Assembly (NCBI GenBank): GCA_021234155.1
Contig: JAJEKV010000023.1
Location: forward strand, 6,347,945 to 6,411,944
DNA: 64,000 nt
Origin: Isoetes taiwanensis
Taxonomy: Eukaryota > Streptophyta > Lycopodiopsida > Isoetales > Isoetaceae
Direction of reading: 5' to 3'
A model generated the notes under the pieces. That model was not told the origin of the DNA. It searched no databases and was given only the letters and a program-made list of their open reading frames with translations. A program made the position numbers and the translations under genes. The first letter of the stretch is position 1, and every line of letters begins with the position of its first letter. Below, piece after piece: positions 22,165 to 35,110 of the stretch.

Positions 22165-22607
22165 GGGAAAATTACCAAAATACCATTAAAGTTTGCCAAA
22201 ATTACCAAAATGCCACCAAACCCAGTGGTATTTTGGGAAAATTGGCAATAAAGTTTTCTTAATGATCTGAATGCAAATATCCCCTTCAGATAAATTGTAC
22301 ATTAAGCTGAAATCTTTCCAATAAGCATAAGATCGTCTTGATTGGATATGAAAATTTCAAGTTATAAGCTCTTGAGTTCTTCAAAATTTGAAAAATGAAA
22401 AATCTCATAACTTGAAATTATGGTCTTAGAATTGAATGATCTTATGCTTGTTGGAAAGATCTCAACTTATTCTGCAATTCATCTGAAGGGCACATTTGCA
22501 TTCAGATCATTGGAAAAACGTTATTGCCAATTTTTCCAAAATACCACTGGGTTTAGTGGCATTTTGGTAATTTTGGCAAACTGTAATGGTATTTTGGTAA
22601 TTTTCCC
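22165..22607. mobile_element. 443-bp foldback MITE with 9-bp target duplication
   Basis: Almost the whole element is one inverted repeat with arms of ~215 bp starting GGGAAAATTACC. It is flanked by an exact 9-bp duplication ttgattaaa (22156-22164 and 22608-22616). A 9-bp duplication with very long arms suggests a Mutator-like origin. No coding capacity; a transcript through it would form a long hairpin and could be a source of small RNAs. Confidence 0.8.
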
Positions 22608-22641
22608 TTGATTAAATAATTGTGATATAAGATAATGATTC

Positions 22642-23600
22642 TGGGAAGGGACTCGCGAGAGACACAAAACCGAGATAGGCTTGTCATTCATCACAGCAGC
22701 AGTATACAATGTGTGGAAAACTAGGGAGAGAGAGAGGGGATAGCCGACCATAGGAACAATATCGGACTACCCCCTAAAAAGAAAATGCGCCAAGGCAAAA
22801 TAAAAGGGTAATGGCGACAACTTCTCATCGGGATAAAAAACCCCGCCCTTTCGGGTTTTCGAGGAAAACCCTAATGAGAAATGGTCGCCAACAACCTTGA
22901 ATGTGTTGCCTGGAGAACGGAGAGAAACGAGTTGATGGCGAACGCAAATAGAGCACGACCCCATCAACAGCGAAAGCGACCCCCGAATGTGTCCCTGGAG
23001 AACCGAAGGAGAGGGATGATGGCGAACAGAAATAGAACAGGACCCCAGCAGACGACGAAAAAATGGCGGAATCCTGCAAGCAATACCAACAAAAACTCCC
23101 AAAAAGAACACCCATAAATGGTCAGAGAAAACAAATAGCACAAGCTGCACCAAGAAAGTCCGATAATGAAAACAAAGGAAAAAAGAAAACATAACAGAAA
23201 AAGATAGCATCACCCAGCGGGTGGAGAACCATTATGTAAAAATATGCATCACCCTCGAGGTGGAAATAAACAGCATAAAGCATCACCCAGCGGGTGGAGA
23301 ACCATTATGTAAAAATATGCATCACTCTCGAGGTGGAAATAAACAACATCACGGGCAGGTGGAGAACAACACAGTATGAGGGTGATGGAACAGAAATATA
23401 AGAATAGCAACACTCACAGGTGGAGAACAACAAAGAGGTATGAACAACAAAAAATACAAATGAAAAAGACTCATGCGCCACCGTCAGCAGGGCGGGAAGG
23501 GAGGGAAGCCACGAGAGGAGAAGAAGAGCTGCTGTGAGAAGAAAAGGTTTAATATATGGCCGTCCTCCCTCAATGGCGATCCGATGGCTCGGATCGATGG
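22642..23600 (-). mobile_element. Short minus-strand purine-rich repeat unit
   Basis: A unit flanked by gattc on both sides (22637-22641, 23601-23605). Its right end shares ~110 bp with the right end of the neighbouring 14.5-kb unit: a perfect 8-bp-stem palindrome (23577-23596), a TATA-like site at 23552-23558 on the minus strand, and a CT-rich leader-like stretch. Two ~72-bp tandem copies built on cagcgggtggagaacc lie at 23209-23350. No convincing protein is encoded. Function unknown. Confidence 0.5.
23577..23596. promoter_or_regulatory. Terminal palindrome next to minus-strand TATA, copy 1
   Basis: CGATCCGA-TGGC-TCGGATCG, an 8-bp perfect stem with a 4-nt loop. A TATA-like motif (minus strand, 23552-23558) and a CT-rich stretch follow. 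The identical arrangement recurs at 38096-38115. Confidence 0.5.
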
Positions 23601-26600
23601 GATTCTGGGAAGGGACTTAGGCGCTGCGAAACCTCCAGCTTAAGCCGATAGCCCAATAACCTGAAAAAGGAAAGAACATTAGAGCAACGCGAGCGAGCTG
23701 TGGGGAAGAAAACGAAGCTGAAGAAGAAGAGCCGAAAGCGCTCGCTACGGACGACATCAGCCCAATAACCTGAAAAAGGAAAGAACATTAGAGAAAAAAC
23801 AATGAAAAGAAAAGCACGCCGCCCCGATGACGAATCTAAGGAAGCGCCCCGGCTGGATGGCATCAGCGCGATGACCTGAAAAAAGGAAGGACACCAGAGA
23901 ACAGAAACAATGAAAAGAAAGGGATGCCGCCACGATGACGAATCGAAGGGAGTGCCCTGGCATGCCAACGAGAACGGCAACAAGGCGATGACAAAACAAA
24001 CCACGTTAATACGTACAATGCACATATGATATGAATGCAAATCACGGACTTATGTCCGTGGATATTTGTCTGATCTGAATACAGATTACGGTCCGTGGAT
24101 AAATAAGAAGGAAAAATAACAAGTAACTGAAAGAATAAGGCAAAGAGGAAAAACCCCACGATAGGAATGTAAAAAATGCATAGATAAAGATCGGACGAGA
24201 AACATGGCGAGGTTGAGTAGAGTCGCACACCACGAAGCGAAGCGTGGAGAAGACGCTGACCGCCAGCCAAATGGCCACGCCAAGTGAGGGCAGGGTCCGA
24301 GATGCAAAAGAAAAAGCCGCAAAGGAAAATACGACGAGCAAAGGTGGGGCAGAGAGGGAAAAGAAATCATGGAGGCGGAAGTGGAGAACAAAAGAGCGAC
24401 ATGCCGAGGCATTTAGAGAAAAAAAAGGTACCAGTCCCGCTAGAGGGGCGAAGCCCGGACGAGAGGTAGACTGACGAGCCAAAAAAAGGGTAAATGTAAA
24501 ATGGTGGAAGAGGGAAGTTGAAAATTTGATGAAATTCGCGATGACGACGAGAATCATAAAAGAAAGACGAAGCCGCGGTGGGGAGAAAGCCGGCCGGAGG
24601 GAGAAGAGCCGGAAGTGCCCAAGAATAGACGGCATCACCAAAGGACCTGAAAAAAAAGGAAGGACATTAGAGAACAAAAACAATGGAAAGGAAAGCACGC
24701 CAGCCTAATTAGATCTAAGAAAAGGGTCGCCCCTATAAAACAAGTCCTCCACGACGACGAGGCGAAGAAGACACCCCAGCAGGCGAACGAGAAGAACAAC
24801 AACGAGAAGAAAAGAAAACCATGTTAATGCAGACAAGGTAAAAATGCAGCCGGTAGCAAGACAAGGCTCCAAGGAGGAAGAAGATAAAGAGGAAAACATA
24901 TCCTAGGAAAGTGTGGAAGCGACATACACCGGGCATAGAGCGCATAAAATCAAGAACCTAGGGTGCATAACTCGCCAGCAGAGACAATAACAGGAAAAAT
25001 GAAAACCCAGGAAATGTCCTGTATGCATAAAATGGGAAAACAACACGAGAAGAAAAACAAGCGAGGAGCTGCATAGAGTGAATAAAATGAGGCCCACATA
25101 TATGCAATCCCGCTTAGAGATTGAGAACACTAATAATGATCAAGAACCAAAGCAAGAAGATGAAGAAGAAGAAACTACGATCGTGAATGTGTAAAATGCA
25201 TAAATATAAAAATGCAGACAAAGTGCAACCGAAAGCACAAAGCGCCAAGAAATCGTGAAATCCACATAGGTGGCAAAAGATCGCACACACAATACAGTGG
25301 AATAAAAAGAAATGAAACCACTCGGAATATGTGGTACCACCCATGAGAAGACCATAGGAAAATATACACAACCAAATTAAGAACTGATTACAAAATCCCC
25401 TAGTTGCATCGACATCCAAGAGAAAAACACAATTGCAAAAGAGAAAAATCCGAAACCACCATGGGAAAACGTAAAAGTTATAAGATCAGGCGACATATAA
25501 ATAGTTGCATCGACATCCAAAAGAAAAACACAATTGCAAAAGAGAAAAAATCTGAAACCACCATGGGAAAATAGAAAATTTATAAGATCATGCGACATAT
25601 AAAGAAACCTCCTGGCAACTAAACCCAAAATGGAAAAGGGAACAGATGAAAAGATATACACCACCCAATCGAGAAACCCCATTACAAAATCTCCCGGCGG
25701 CATCAACATCCGATAGAAAACACAAATGCAAAGGAAAAAATCGGAAACAACCATAGGAAAACACAAAATTGATAAGATCAGGCCACGTATAAATGAATAT
25801 GTAAGCAGCGAACTAAAACATAAAACGACTTGAACAATATAAAATTGTGAGCTAAGGAAACATAAAAAGCTAAGAGACAAGGACGAACCCAGAGCCACGA
25901 AACAAGTGCCACATGGAACATACAAACGCGAAACAAGTTAACAAAACAACTTTCAAATCTTTCTGCAGGAAATCCGGAAAAAGAGAAACATACAGGATAC
26001 TGCAGAATATTGCCCTTAAAAATATTCAACAGAAAGCGTATATATCGGGCAGAAGTCACCGAGGATGAAGCTTAATTCGATGGAGCAGATTCGTTGTGAG
26101 GAGGAACAGATTCGCCATGGGAAGGAGAAGTTCGAATTGGTGGCACCCGCCCAAGAAGTTGCCCGTGGTTCCTAACGAGATACTTTCCCCGCAGTCCCTC
26201 GGTCTTACCTTTGCCCGACCGAGCCAAGCAGACCGCCCGAGATCGAAAGTGCACACCGGATCTCGATATAGGATATGGCGTAACCCTAGGCTAGAATAGC
26301 CAATAAAGAACCAATGCCAAAAGAATAAAAACATCTAACACATAGAAAAAAATGCCCAAGATCTAAGCAAAATGGAGGAGCCACCAAAAAATGTGTCCAT
26401 TGATCGTATTCTCGAGACAAGAAACCGCAAAAGTAGGTCCCATTACGCCTAGCAATGTCACGGCAACTCTAGGTGCATAACCGACGAGGCAATTAAATTG
26501 ATGAAAACCCGTGAAATGTCCCAGTATGCATAAAATGGGAAAACAACACGAAGAAAAACAAGCGAGGAGATGCAGAGAGTGAATAAAATGAGGCCCACAT

Positions 26601-27399
26601 ATATGCAACCCCGCTAGAGATTGTGAACACGGAATAATGATCAAGAACCAAAGCAATAAGATGAAGAAGAAGAAACTACGCATCGTAATGTGTAAAATGC
26701 ATAAATATAAAAACGGATAAAGTGCAACCGAAAGCACAAAGCGCCAAGAAATCGTGAAATCCATATAGGTGGCAAAAGATCGCACACACAATACGTGGAA
26801 TAAAAAGAAATGAAACCACAGAATCTGTGGTACCACCCATGAGAAGACCATAGGAAAATATACACAACCAAATTAAGAACCCGATTACAAAATCCCCTAG
26901 TTGCATCGACATCCAAGAGAAAAACACAATTGCAAAAGAGAAAAATCCGAAACCACCATGGGAAAACGTAAAATTTATAAGATCAGGCGACATATAAATA
27001 GTTGCATCGACATCCAAAACAAGATTGCGTATTAAACGGGAGCAAATCATTGAAACGAGAGCAAAAGGAATATTCCGCAAAGATTCCCTTTTTTTTTACG
27101 AAAAAGGGGGTAAAATGAGGTTAAAAAAAAAAAAAGATGCATGAAATTCTATTTTGACCCCCCCCGAAATGACTAAATTTTTTTTGCAACGAAGGAATTG
27201 ACTTTTTTAAAGTGTCACTTTTCTTAGCAAAAAGAATGTTCTTAAAGTATGTTTTAAGAGAGAAACTCTAATTTCAGAGGATAAAATATTTAACAAAAAA
27301 TTGAAGTAAGTCTGTAATTGAAACTGTAGTATTCTCAAAATTTGAAGATAGAATCTTCATATTCACATCAAAATTTACATCTTTTTCTAAGACTCGCTT

Positions 27400-30300
27400 A
27401 TGTGCAAAAGTGTGAGGAGGATGAGAGAGGGATCCGGGACGCCCTCATGTTCATTTATGCCATCGTCATCACCTTCACTTCTTTCATCGGGCCACCGAGG
27501 AAGTGCTTGAGTTATCTTCCTCATCACTATCACGCAGACGGTGAAGCATTGTCACCACCTTCTTCATCATCTTCTTCATAATTACAAGCTTTTTAAGCAA
27601 ATTGATAGTCTTCTCGGCGTGACGATTGTCGATTTCAATTTAAAATCATAGCACAATATAGTCACGCCATTAAGGTTCAGCTCGTCCCTACAACCCACCT
27701 TCTTGACTTTCTCCCTTTTCCTTGGCTTCTCATTTCTAACTCATATCTACCTTCAAAAGCATTTTCTCGAGCGTGTTGCAAGCCAATGAATCTTGAGTTT
27801 AGTGACTAAGCCTTCCTCCTTGATCGCGGTCAAGCACTTTTGCTATCGAGTAACGGTCGACCTTTGTCATCCTCCTCACCGGAAGAGCAATTAGCATACC
27901 TTTGGTAATTTCGCGGATATTACCTTGGGGCTCATTCCGCCTTGGTCCGAGGTACATGACTCGGTCCTCCTCGCCTTCTACTTCAGGTGCAAATGTAGCA
28001 CCGCTTGGACCCGCTTTGGTCTTTGGGGTTGATGGAAGGTGTTAGGCCATTGAAATGGTTCTTGCAACCGCCTTAGAGCTATGTTTTGTACAACAATTTT
28101 TGTGCTCGAGAAAGAAATTACTCCACCACATCCGATCTTCTTCTAAGAAGTACTTAAAGCTCGAGGAAATTCCATTTTCAATGGCTTTTAAGGATGACTC
28201 GGGGTACTTTTTTTCTTCGCTTGGACTCCTTAGGATTTTTGAGAGGAAGTTGCTCAAAGACGTTCTATGAAGGAAGTGTCCGGAATATATTTAAGGAAGC
28301 GTAATCCCCGGGCGGACTCCGGTCCTTAGTTGTGGTATACTTCTTCCCTCAGAAGAAGCTTTGGCCATCCTTCAAGTAGAACTTGATATGATGTTGAAAG
28401 GTGAGATCATTCAACTTGTTCACAAACTTTGTTTCTCTTTTGAACGTTGAGAGAAAACAAACTCTCTCGAAATCAGCCATCTCTTTAAGAAGATCGACCA
28501 ATCGGAGTAGGAGTGTAAGAATCTTCAATAATTGAACTAAAGAAGGAAGACAGAAAGCCTTCTTCCTTCTAAGGCGCACAGAAAATCTGTTGAACATTTG
28601 GTCAATCTGATCATGAGTGTGGCCTACAAGTAAGAAACCGAGCTTCACTTTTCTAAAGATCCCTAGCTCCACTAACATGGCACAGTACGCAAAGAGTGTT
28701 TGATTCTTGTTCTCCCTTGTAGTATTGTCAAGTTGCAGATAAAGCAACCGGTGGTAATTGCTCTTGCTCGCCACAGACCTTGTTAAGAATTGTAATTGTG
28801 AGGTTGGGGTCACCATGCAAGTTTGGATACGTCAAAAAACTTTGCACCTTAGACTTCCTTTGAAGACCATAGCTCCTACAAGGTGGACCTTAACAAAACA
28901 TTCCTCTGGCACATCTTTAGGAATGTTCAAGAAATGTGGTAGAGTTGTTTTTTTTTTGGTCCATTCCATCAATCACAACAGACATGTATTGCAGTGGACG
29001 TTCAAGAGCTTTTTTTCTATGCTTGGCAAGCTTTCTTCTCTCTGCTGCTTGTTGTTCACGATGTCTGGCAAGGTTCTCATTGCACAATATCTCAGAGAAG
29101 AAATCAGGTCAAAGCATTTTTCTAAAACAAGTGAGAGATTGGAGAACATGAACTTACTTCTTTCGACCTCTGCCTTTTGCGTTTCTCGTTGACTCTTTAA
29201 TTCTCGCACACCTCGAGCAAACAGACATTCTATGTTTTCTAGGAATTTTCACAAGACCGAATTCACTTTTCCACAACGGTGAAGTGTGAGTAAGAGATGT
29301 GTCAAGCCGAGTGCAAGTCTCTTTGTACTCATTAAAAACATCTTTTTGGTGATGTTATCGTTAAATGATACATGTTCTTTGTTAGGTAGCTTCTCACATG
29401 TTTCTCTAAAATATTTCTCCATCCAGACACAAGTTAAGGGCATGCATGGTTACAACTCTTCTTGGTCCACAATGATCATCGATTGCTGGATTTTTGTCCG
29501 GTCTTTTGTGTATTCTAGACATTCTTGTGGACCCTAAACGGTGGACAACCATAAAAACATTTTTCGCAAACTTCGACGGTTAATGTAGTGCAAGAAGGTG
29601 TTGCGGTCCGGTCTTACATGATAAGCTAAGTAGGCATTCGGTCCGCCAATGTCATGGAACTCAGTTGTCTCTAACCCGCCGTAATTTAGCCATGTTAAGT
29701 CTGTTGATGCAACCCAATGAGCAGCATTTAGTTCTCAAAAGTCTCCTCATTTTCTGTTCATCCATAAGATTTCTTCTTCTTTGCAGAGGAGCAAGCCCTC
29801 AAACCAAAATCCACCTTGAATTTCTTTGAAGATTGGCTTGAGAACATGTAATCTCTTTGTTCCTCGTTGGTGTCTTCATCTCTCCGATGAAACTTCTACT
29901 CGGGGGTGACTTCCTCCGTCCCGAGTGGTGTGCTTGTAGAGGAAAAGCAGACCACGTGAAGTTGTTCCGGAATAGGCGGGGGGTAAAGATGTTAAAGGGT
30001 GGTGATGGCCCATAAGAGGTTGTGGCATCATTTGTTCTTGTACCATCTTGAAAAGGAGTTCTTGCAAACATCTCCTTTAGAGCGGACCGAATTTCAAGCA
30101 AATCCATGTGTCACAACCCTTGTTGTGTGAAGAGGAGTGCATGCCGGAGCTTCGTCCTCATTTGTAGTGAAGTCCCCGTGAGAGAAATTGTAGTGAATCT
30201 CACAGTCTTCTCGTGGTTTTTCGCAGGTTCCTTGTATGTTTTGCAACGAAGGAGGCTTAAACTACAAAGGGGGTAGCTTGTTCTTGAGCACCCTTTGTTG

Positions 30301-30605
30301 TGGAGCTTCGCAGGTCCCGGGATGGAGCAAAGGGTGGTGGCAGCCCGCTCCGAACTAGTGGTGATTCTTTGGAAGGAGATGCCGGCAGGCCGCCTACGAG
30401 GACTTGGTGACGGTTGGAAGGGTGGTGGAAGTGCATTACGGCCGGACTCGGTGTGTCTTCGGTGAAGCAAGAACGATGAAGCAGAGGTAGGAGCTCTGGA
30501 GAATTCTGTTCGGGGAAGAACGACGTTATCCCAAGCGTGTCCTCGAACTGCATCGAGCTTGAGACAACGAAAGGTGGTGGAAGTTTGTTGACGGCGGTTT
30601 GTCAT
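27400..30605 (-). pseudogene. DDE-type transposase (decayed)
   Basis: Minus-strand coding sequence broken by many frameshifts. Three blocks suggest an RNase-H-fold catalytic domain: VVIDGMDQK near 28955-28985 (first Asp); LQLDNTTRENKN near 28700-28738 (second Asp); and LLVGHTHDQID near 28600-28630 (His/Asp block). The best preserved piece is 28349-28816. The order and spacing match a family of large eukaryotic proteins with the pattern IDGMDQ..K, LDN..ENKN, VGHTHEDID that I recall as transposon-associated (DUF7869-like). The N-terminal part (29799-30605) is Pro/Ser/Arg-rich. C-terminal coding pattern can be followed to about 27800. It presumably cut and joined the element ends before decay. 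Confidence 0.6.
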
Positions 30606-30659
30606 CTTAAGAACCGCAAAACAAAGTTGTAGAGTTTAGATAATGTTTTCATCGCAGAG

Positions 30660-31320
30660 CTTTTCTTATTCCGTATACAAGCCCGCCTACTAAAAGTAGA
30701 ACTTCCGCAACAATTAAGTTTTAAAGGCAAACTAAAAGCTATTCCCGAATACACTAGAGCGTAACAAGAAGGCCAAACGATTCCACTTCACATAGAAAAC
30801 GAGCAAGACGGAATGGACACCTTTAAAAGGGAAATTTTGGCGCCTGGGCCATGATTCCGAGCTGAAGTCGTCAAGCCGAATATCCGGGGAATATAATATC
30901 AGAGCTGTATTCGATACTTATAGAGAAAACATGGAGAGGTGAGTAAGAAAGTACAAGGTACAATCATTTGTGTGTCTCCGCTTTCTTTATTCCGGAATAC
31001 ATTTACGCTTCCCTGGCTTAAAGTGTATTCGGAATAATACAACCTTCGCTCGAAGGCGAAAGTGTATTCCGTGAATACGCCGCTGAGGGAAGACGAATGT
31101 ATTCCTAATACACTTCGCTTTTGAAGGCGTAGTGTATTCGAATACACTTTCGAGAAATAAAGTGTATTCGGAATACACTTCGCTTGGAGGAAAGGCTTAA
31201 ATTGTATTCCGAATACACTTCGCCTTTGAGGGATGGTAGTGTCCCGAATACACGTCGCCTTCCTCAAAGGCTTAAAGTGTATTCGAATACACATTCGTTC
31301 TTTGTTTTGTAAGGTAGTTT
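30660..31320. repeat. Palindrome array between the transposase and methyltransferase genes
   Basis: At least eight near-palindromes of the type GTGTATTCGGAATACAC lie here at ~35-45-bp spacing (clear ones near 30985, 31062, 31089, 31132, 31163, 31204, 31279). Each is followed by a conserved tail like cttcgcctttgagg...ggcttaaa. The array lies in the divergent promoter region of the element. Confidence 0.75.
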
Positions 31321-31639
31321 TTCCGTGATTTTTGTAGTGACTTTAGGTGTTTTTTCTGCTTTTAAAACTTGTTTAGACCTGTTTTTTTGTCAAGATTGCA
31401 GTGTTGTTTTGGCATTTTGGTCCTCTTTTTGCCCTTGTTTTTTCCTTTTCGCAAGACATTTTGTATTCTGGAATAGTTTTTTGCCACTGCTTTCTCTAAC
31501 AAGATCGTGTTTACACACAATTTGCACAGACAAGAAGGCAGCAAGAAACAACACAAGAGAACCGTTAAAATCCCAACGAAACCGCACCCACAGAGAAGGG
31601 TTGAGGAGTCATTCATACCGCCATCTACTTAAAAACTTT

Positions 31640-33194
31640 CAAACTCAATGGTTTTTTACAAGGGGTACTTCTGGAAAGTACAGCACACTTACTTTCCTAC
31701 ATGTCTGTCGGAGTGCTGGAGCAAAAAGGTACGATGAGAGGGAATTTGTTTGCATGGGCACCATCCAGTCCGTGAGTGAAGTAGCTGGGGAGTCCGCTGG
31801 CCGAGGGAGACTGTCCTTTTTCAGACATCCCAAGGCTTTATTCATGTTGATGAATCCTATTTTAGAGTGGCGAAAGTAAATCCTCGCCCCTTCAGACAAG
31901 TATGTTGCTCACTACATCAAGAAGAGGTCGCCAGTGCCATCATCAACTATGTTCGCTAATAACGAGCTTAAGACTTCCCCTACAACGAGTCCGAGCCCGA
32001 GGAAGAGGATGAGCAACCGAGCCCGAAAGCAGTTCCTCATCACAACTGGGAGTCCATCACAACCCCCGCGAAAGGCCACCGCCACCACCACCAAAGAAGC
32101 GCCAAGGGACACAATTGCCGCTAAAGAGCCTAAAAAGCGTGACGGCCTTAATTGCAGAGAGGATATTTCGAGGAACCTAAGAAGAAGAAGGGGAAGGGTA
32201 AAGCACCCGGTGTTGCTATAAAGGAAAAAAAGTTGACAAGACAGCTGAAAAGATGGAAGAGATTAACCCGCACAAGTTTGTGCAAGGTGTAATTTATTTG
32301 CCGGGCCACTTCAATGAAGCTTCCAATCGAAAAATGAAGCTGGTGAAAGGCCACTTCGTGTTCGCGAAAAATTTATGCCGCATCACTTAAGGAACCCGAA
32401 AGACGTAATAAGGAGCAATCCAAATGCTCATGTGGCCCCAATAGTTGTCCTTGTTGACAGTGGAAGAGTGCAAACCCCCCAGACTATGATGCAGAAAAAC
32501 GCAGAGACCTACACTCACTACGCCTTGGGAGGCAATCACGCCTTTTAAGGCAAGAAGGCAACTTTATAAAGAGAAGAAGAACCCGAGGGTACCTCTCCTC
32601 CGCCCTCCGCCAAGCACCGTGGTCTTACCGATGAAGAAGCGCGTAAAATCGCTGCTAACACCCACAATGCCGAAAACGAATATAAACTAAAGATGAGCTT
32701 CGCCGACAAGATCCGGTTCATGCACGTGGAGTAATGCGAATATTCAAGGAAAAGTACGGTGAGGACCAAGAAGCCAAAGCATTTTCCTTGGAGCTTAAGG
32801 AGGCGCGGTGCTATTGAATGTCGCTCGAAATATGACGAGGCCAACAAAAGGCAGTCTCTGACATAACGATTAACCGGTTCCGATTAGCTTTTAGAGATGG
32901 CAAGGTAAGCACAAAATGTATTCCAGAATAGCAAATCAACTATTTAACGTGAATCTTCTTGAACAGATTTGGGAACTCCAGGACCAGATATTTACAATGT
33001 TCGAGCGAGGGGAGTTAAAGAGCAAGGGAAAGGAGACAGCTAAGAAAAAAAAGCTCGACGCATCTAAAAAGAAATGACCATTACCGCCCTCAAGGAAATG
33101 CGTGGCTTCTCCGACACGGAGCTTCTCGAGCAGCTTCTCCAAAAAGTTGTTGATAAGGAGTTTAGCCTAGAAGAAATGTCAAAGGAATTACACA
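31640..33194 (+). pseudogene. 5' part of methyltransferase gene: basic region and possible ParB-like domain
   Basis: Decayed coding sequence upstream of the methyltransferase exons on the same strand. The stretch 31930-32220 encodes a basic, Ser/Pro/Lys/Arg-rich segment. Around 32440-32550 the frame reads VLVDSGRVQTPQTMM and then YTHYALGGNHAF, where GGNH.. followed by an Ala/Arg region resembles the G-x-H-R core of ParB/sulfiredoxin-fold domains. A charged helical stretch follows (32610-33190), interrupted by an intron at 32905-32966 (gtaagc..acag). ParB-like domains are often joined to DNA methyltransferases in phages and bacteria. Assignment of the ParB-like fold is tentative. Confidence 0.4.
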
Positions 33195-33670
33195 AGTAAG
33201 TTTTCTGACACAAACATTAGTTATTGCATGTTAGATTCCCAAAAACATCGGCGTGGCTAGTGTATTCCGTATCACACATGCCTTTTCTTTACACGGGCAA
33301 TGTGTATTAGGAATACACATTGCTTGTCTTAGAAAGGCATTGTGTATTCGGAATACACATTGCTTGTCTCTAGAAAGGCATTAGGTATTCCGAATACACA
33401 TTGCCCGTGTGAAGGAAGGCATGTGTATTCTCGGATACACATTGCTCCTCCTGAATGTTGGCCTGCGGTATTTCGAATACGATGCGTTCCTTTAGAGAAG
33501 CAATGTGTTTGTCCCTGTAGTAGAACTATTTTCTGCATATTGTTTCGAGGTAGCATCACAAGTTAACCGGTTTGTATTCCAGAATACAATTAGCTTGACT
33601 TGTATTTGTTTTTCTTTTACGTTGCCTTCATTCTTTTGTTTAAACTCATTGTTTCCTTAACGTCTTGCAG
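33195..33670 (+). other. Intron of the methyltransferase gene containing palindrome repeats
   Basis: Donor acaa|gtaagt and acceptor gtcttgcag|c; splicing keeps an open frame on both sides. The intron holds a second array of palindromes near 33264, 33302, 33344, 33386, 33426, 33469 and 33572, with the tail flavour acacattgcttgtct..gaaaggcatt instead of the cttcgcc tail seen upstream. Confidence 0.6.
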
Positions 33671-35110
33671 CCAAAAAAACGTCATAACATGTCAAACATG
33701 TTTGATGGAGCAGCTAAACGTCGACACATGGGAAAGGTGCAAGGAACTCTACCCAATTGCCACATCCGACGAGCGCATTGTCCAATATTCACCAAATTTT
33801 GAGGGTTGGGTAATTACACTTAGAATTCCTTCTCTCCGCACAAACGATCTCTTGACAGTTGTTGTTTTGTTTTTCTTAGAACAAAAAGAAAAATAAAGAC
33901 CTACCCGAGGGCTTTATGAATTTGGTTAGAACAGCACGGGAAGAGAGGTCGTTAGTCGAAAAAGAAGAACTGTTGGAGCCGTAACCATCCGACTACGAGA
34001 GTGCATGTTTGATCAAAACAATTTATATTCAATCATTCATGGTGATTGCACGAACCTTTGTCGAATCCGGTTAAGCCACGAGGACTTTACTTTGGTTATT
34101 GCTGATCTTCCCTATGGGTTTAAGCTTAAAGGCAGATAATGACGACCAGCCCTTCAAATTTTCGTGAGTTTAATGCTTTTATTGAAGGAATTAAGCAGAT
34201 CTCAACTACCAAACATTGGCGTTTAGTTACGTTCCATTCGAGCATGCAGTCTGGCTTGGTGGAATCAGCTTTCAAAAATCACTTTGGTTCTCCAGTTCAG
34301 GCAGGATATGAAAACCTTGTGCAGTAAGTCTTATTCCGAATACAATTACTTTTCTCTTTAATAACGAGTGTGTATTCCGAATAGTATTTCCTGTTTCGGG
34401 TTTTCAAGTGTTTTCTTGTTTTTGCTAATATCACTTTATATGCTTCACTAGGTACAAAACGAACATCAACTACCATGGTGGAGGACCAAGGTTGCTCAGC
34501 AAGGTAGAGTACCTTCATGTAGCTTATTGGAGTTTTGATGGGAAGAGGACCATGGATCACTTTAACACCGCTGGCACAAAACTTTTCAAACGCCCTAGAG
34601 TTTCCAGCAGCCTTTACGTAAATTGCGGGACCCAAGTGCACAAGGCAGATTGTGAATCACTACCGAAACCACAAAGCTCATCAACCATCTCCGGACATGT
34701 TTCGCCCGTGAGATTGGGTACTTGATGCTTTCTCGGTTCCGTACTACTATCGCATGTGCACTTAAGAAGGGCCGCAAACCGTAGCCGTGGATATTGATAA
34801 GGAGGCTGTGCATTTTGTGAAGATGAGACTGGCTGCCTTACCTACTTTACCAGATGAAAATCAGGAGTTAGGGGCCAAGTCTTCATCTGATTATGCTAAA
34901 CTAACGTCCTCAGAGATACAACCTCCATTCTCCAGCTCACTAGACGATGAGGCAACCTTTGCAGAGCTTAAAGAAGTAGCTTTAGCTACCATTCCAGAGA
35001 ACAAAGAGGATACAAAACTCAAGTCCCCAGTAAAGGAGCAGATAGAACAGAAGGACGAGATGGCAGAGAGCAGCAAAAAGAATGAGGAGGACTATGATGT
35101 AGATCTTTGA
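33671..35110 (+). pseudogene. DNA amino-methyltransferase (N6-adenine or N4-cytosine), beta-class order
   Basis: Exons separated by introns at 33195-33670, 33810-33879 and 34324-34451, all with GT..AG ends. One exon reads LYSIIHGDC followed by FTLVIADLPYGFKL, with the catalytic motif IV DLPYG at 34104-34118. About 600 nt later the S-adenosylmethionine-binding motif I is recognisable near 34720-34810 (a LDAF.. block, then TTIACALKKGRK, then VAVDIDKEA) once a frameshift is allowed for. Motif IV before motif I is the beta-class order of the N6_N4_Mtase family. The C-terminus (to 35110) is acidic. Stops at about 33984 and 34138 and the break within motif I make this copy a pseudogene. It would methylate exocyclic amino groups in DNA. 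Confidence 0.65.
34324..34451 (+). other. 128-nt intron of the methyltransferase gene
   Basis: Donor gtgca|gtaagtc, acceptor cttcactag|gtac. It contains two more gtattccgaata-type palindromes (near 34329 and 34370), so the motif recurs within introns and the intergenic region but not within the recognisable exons. Confidence 0.5.

Noticed and set aside
22767-26060. Many long minus-strand ORFs rich in Phe, Leu, Ser and Cys
   Set aside because: They arise from the purine-rich plus strand; no conserved motifs, starts or consistent frames between the duplicated copies.
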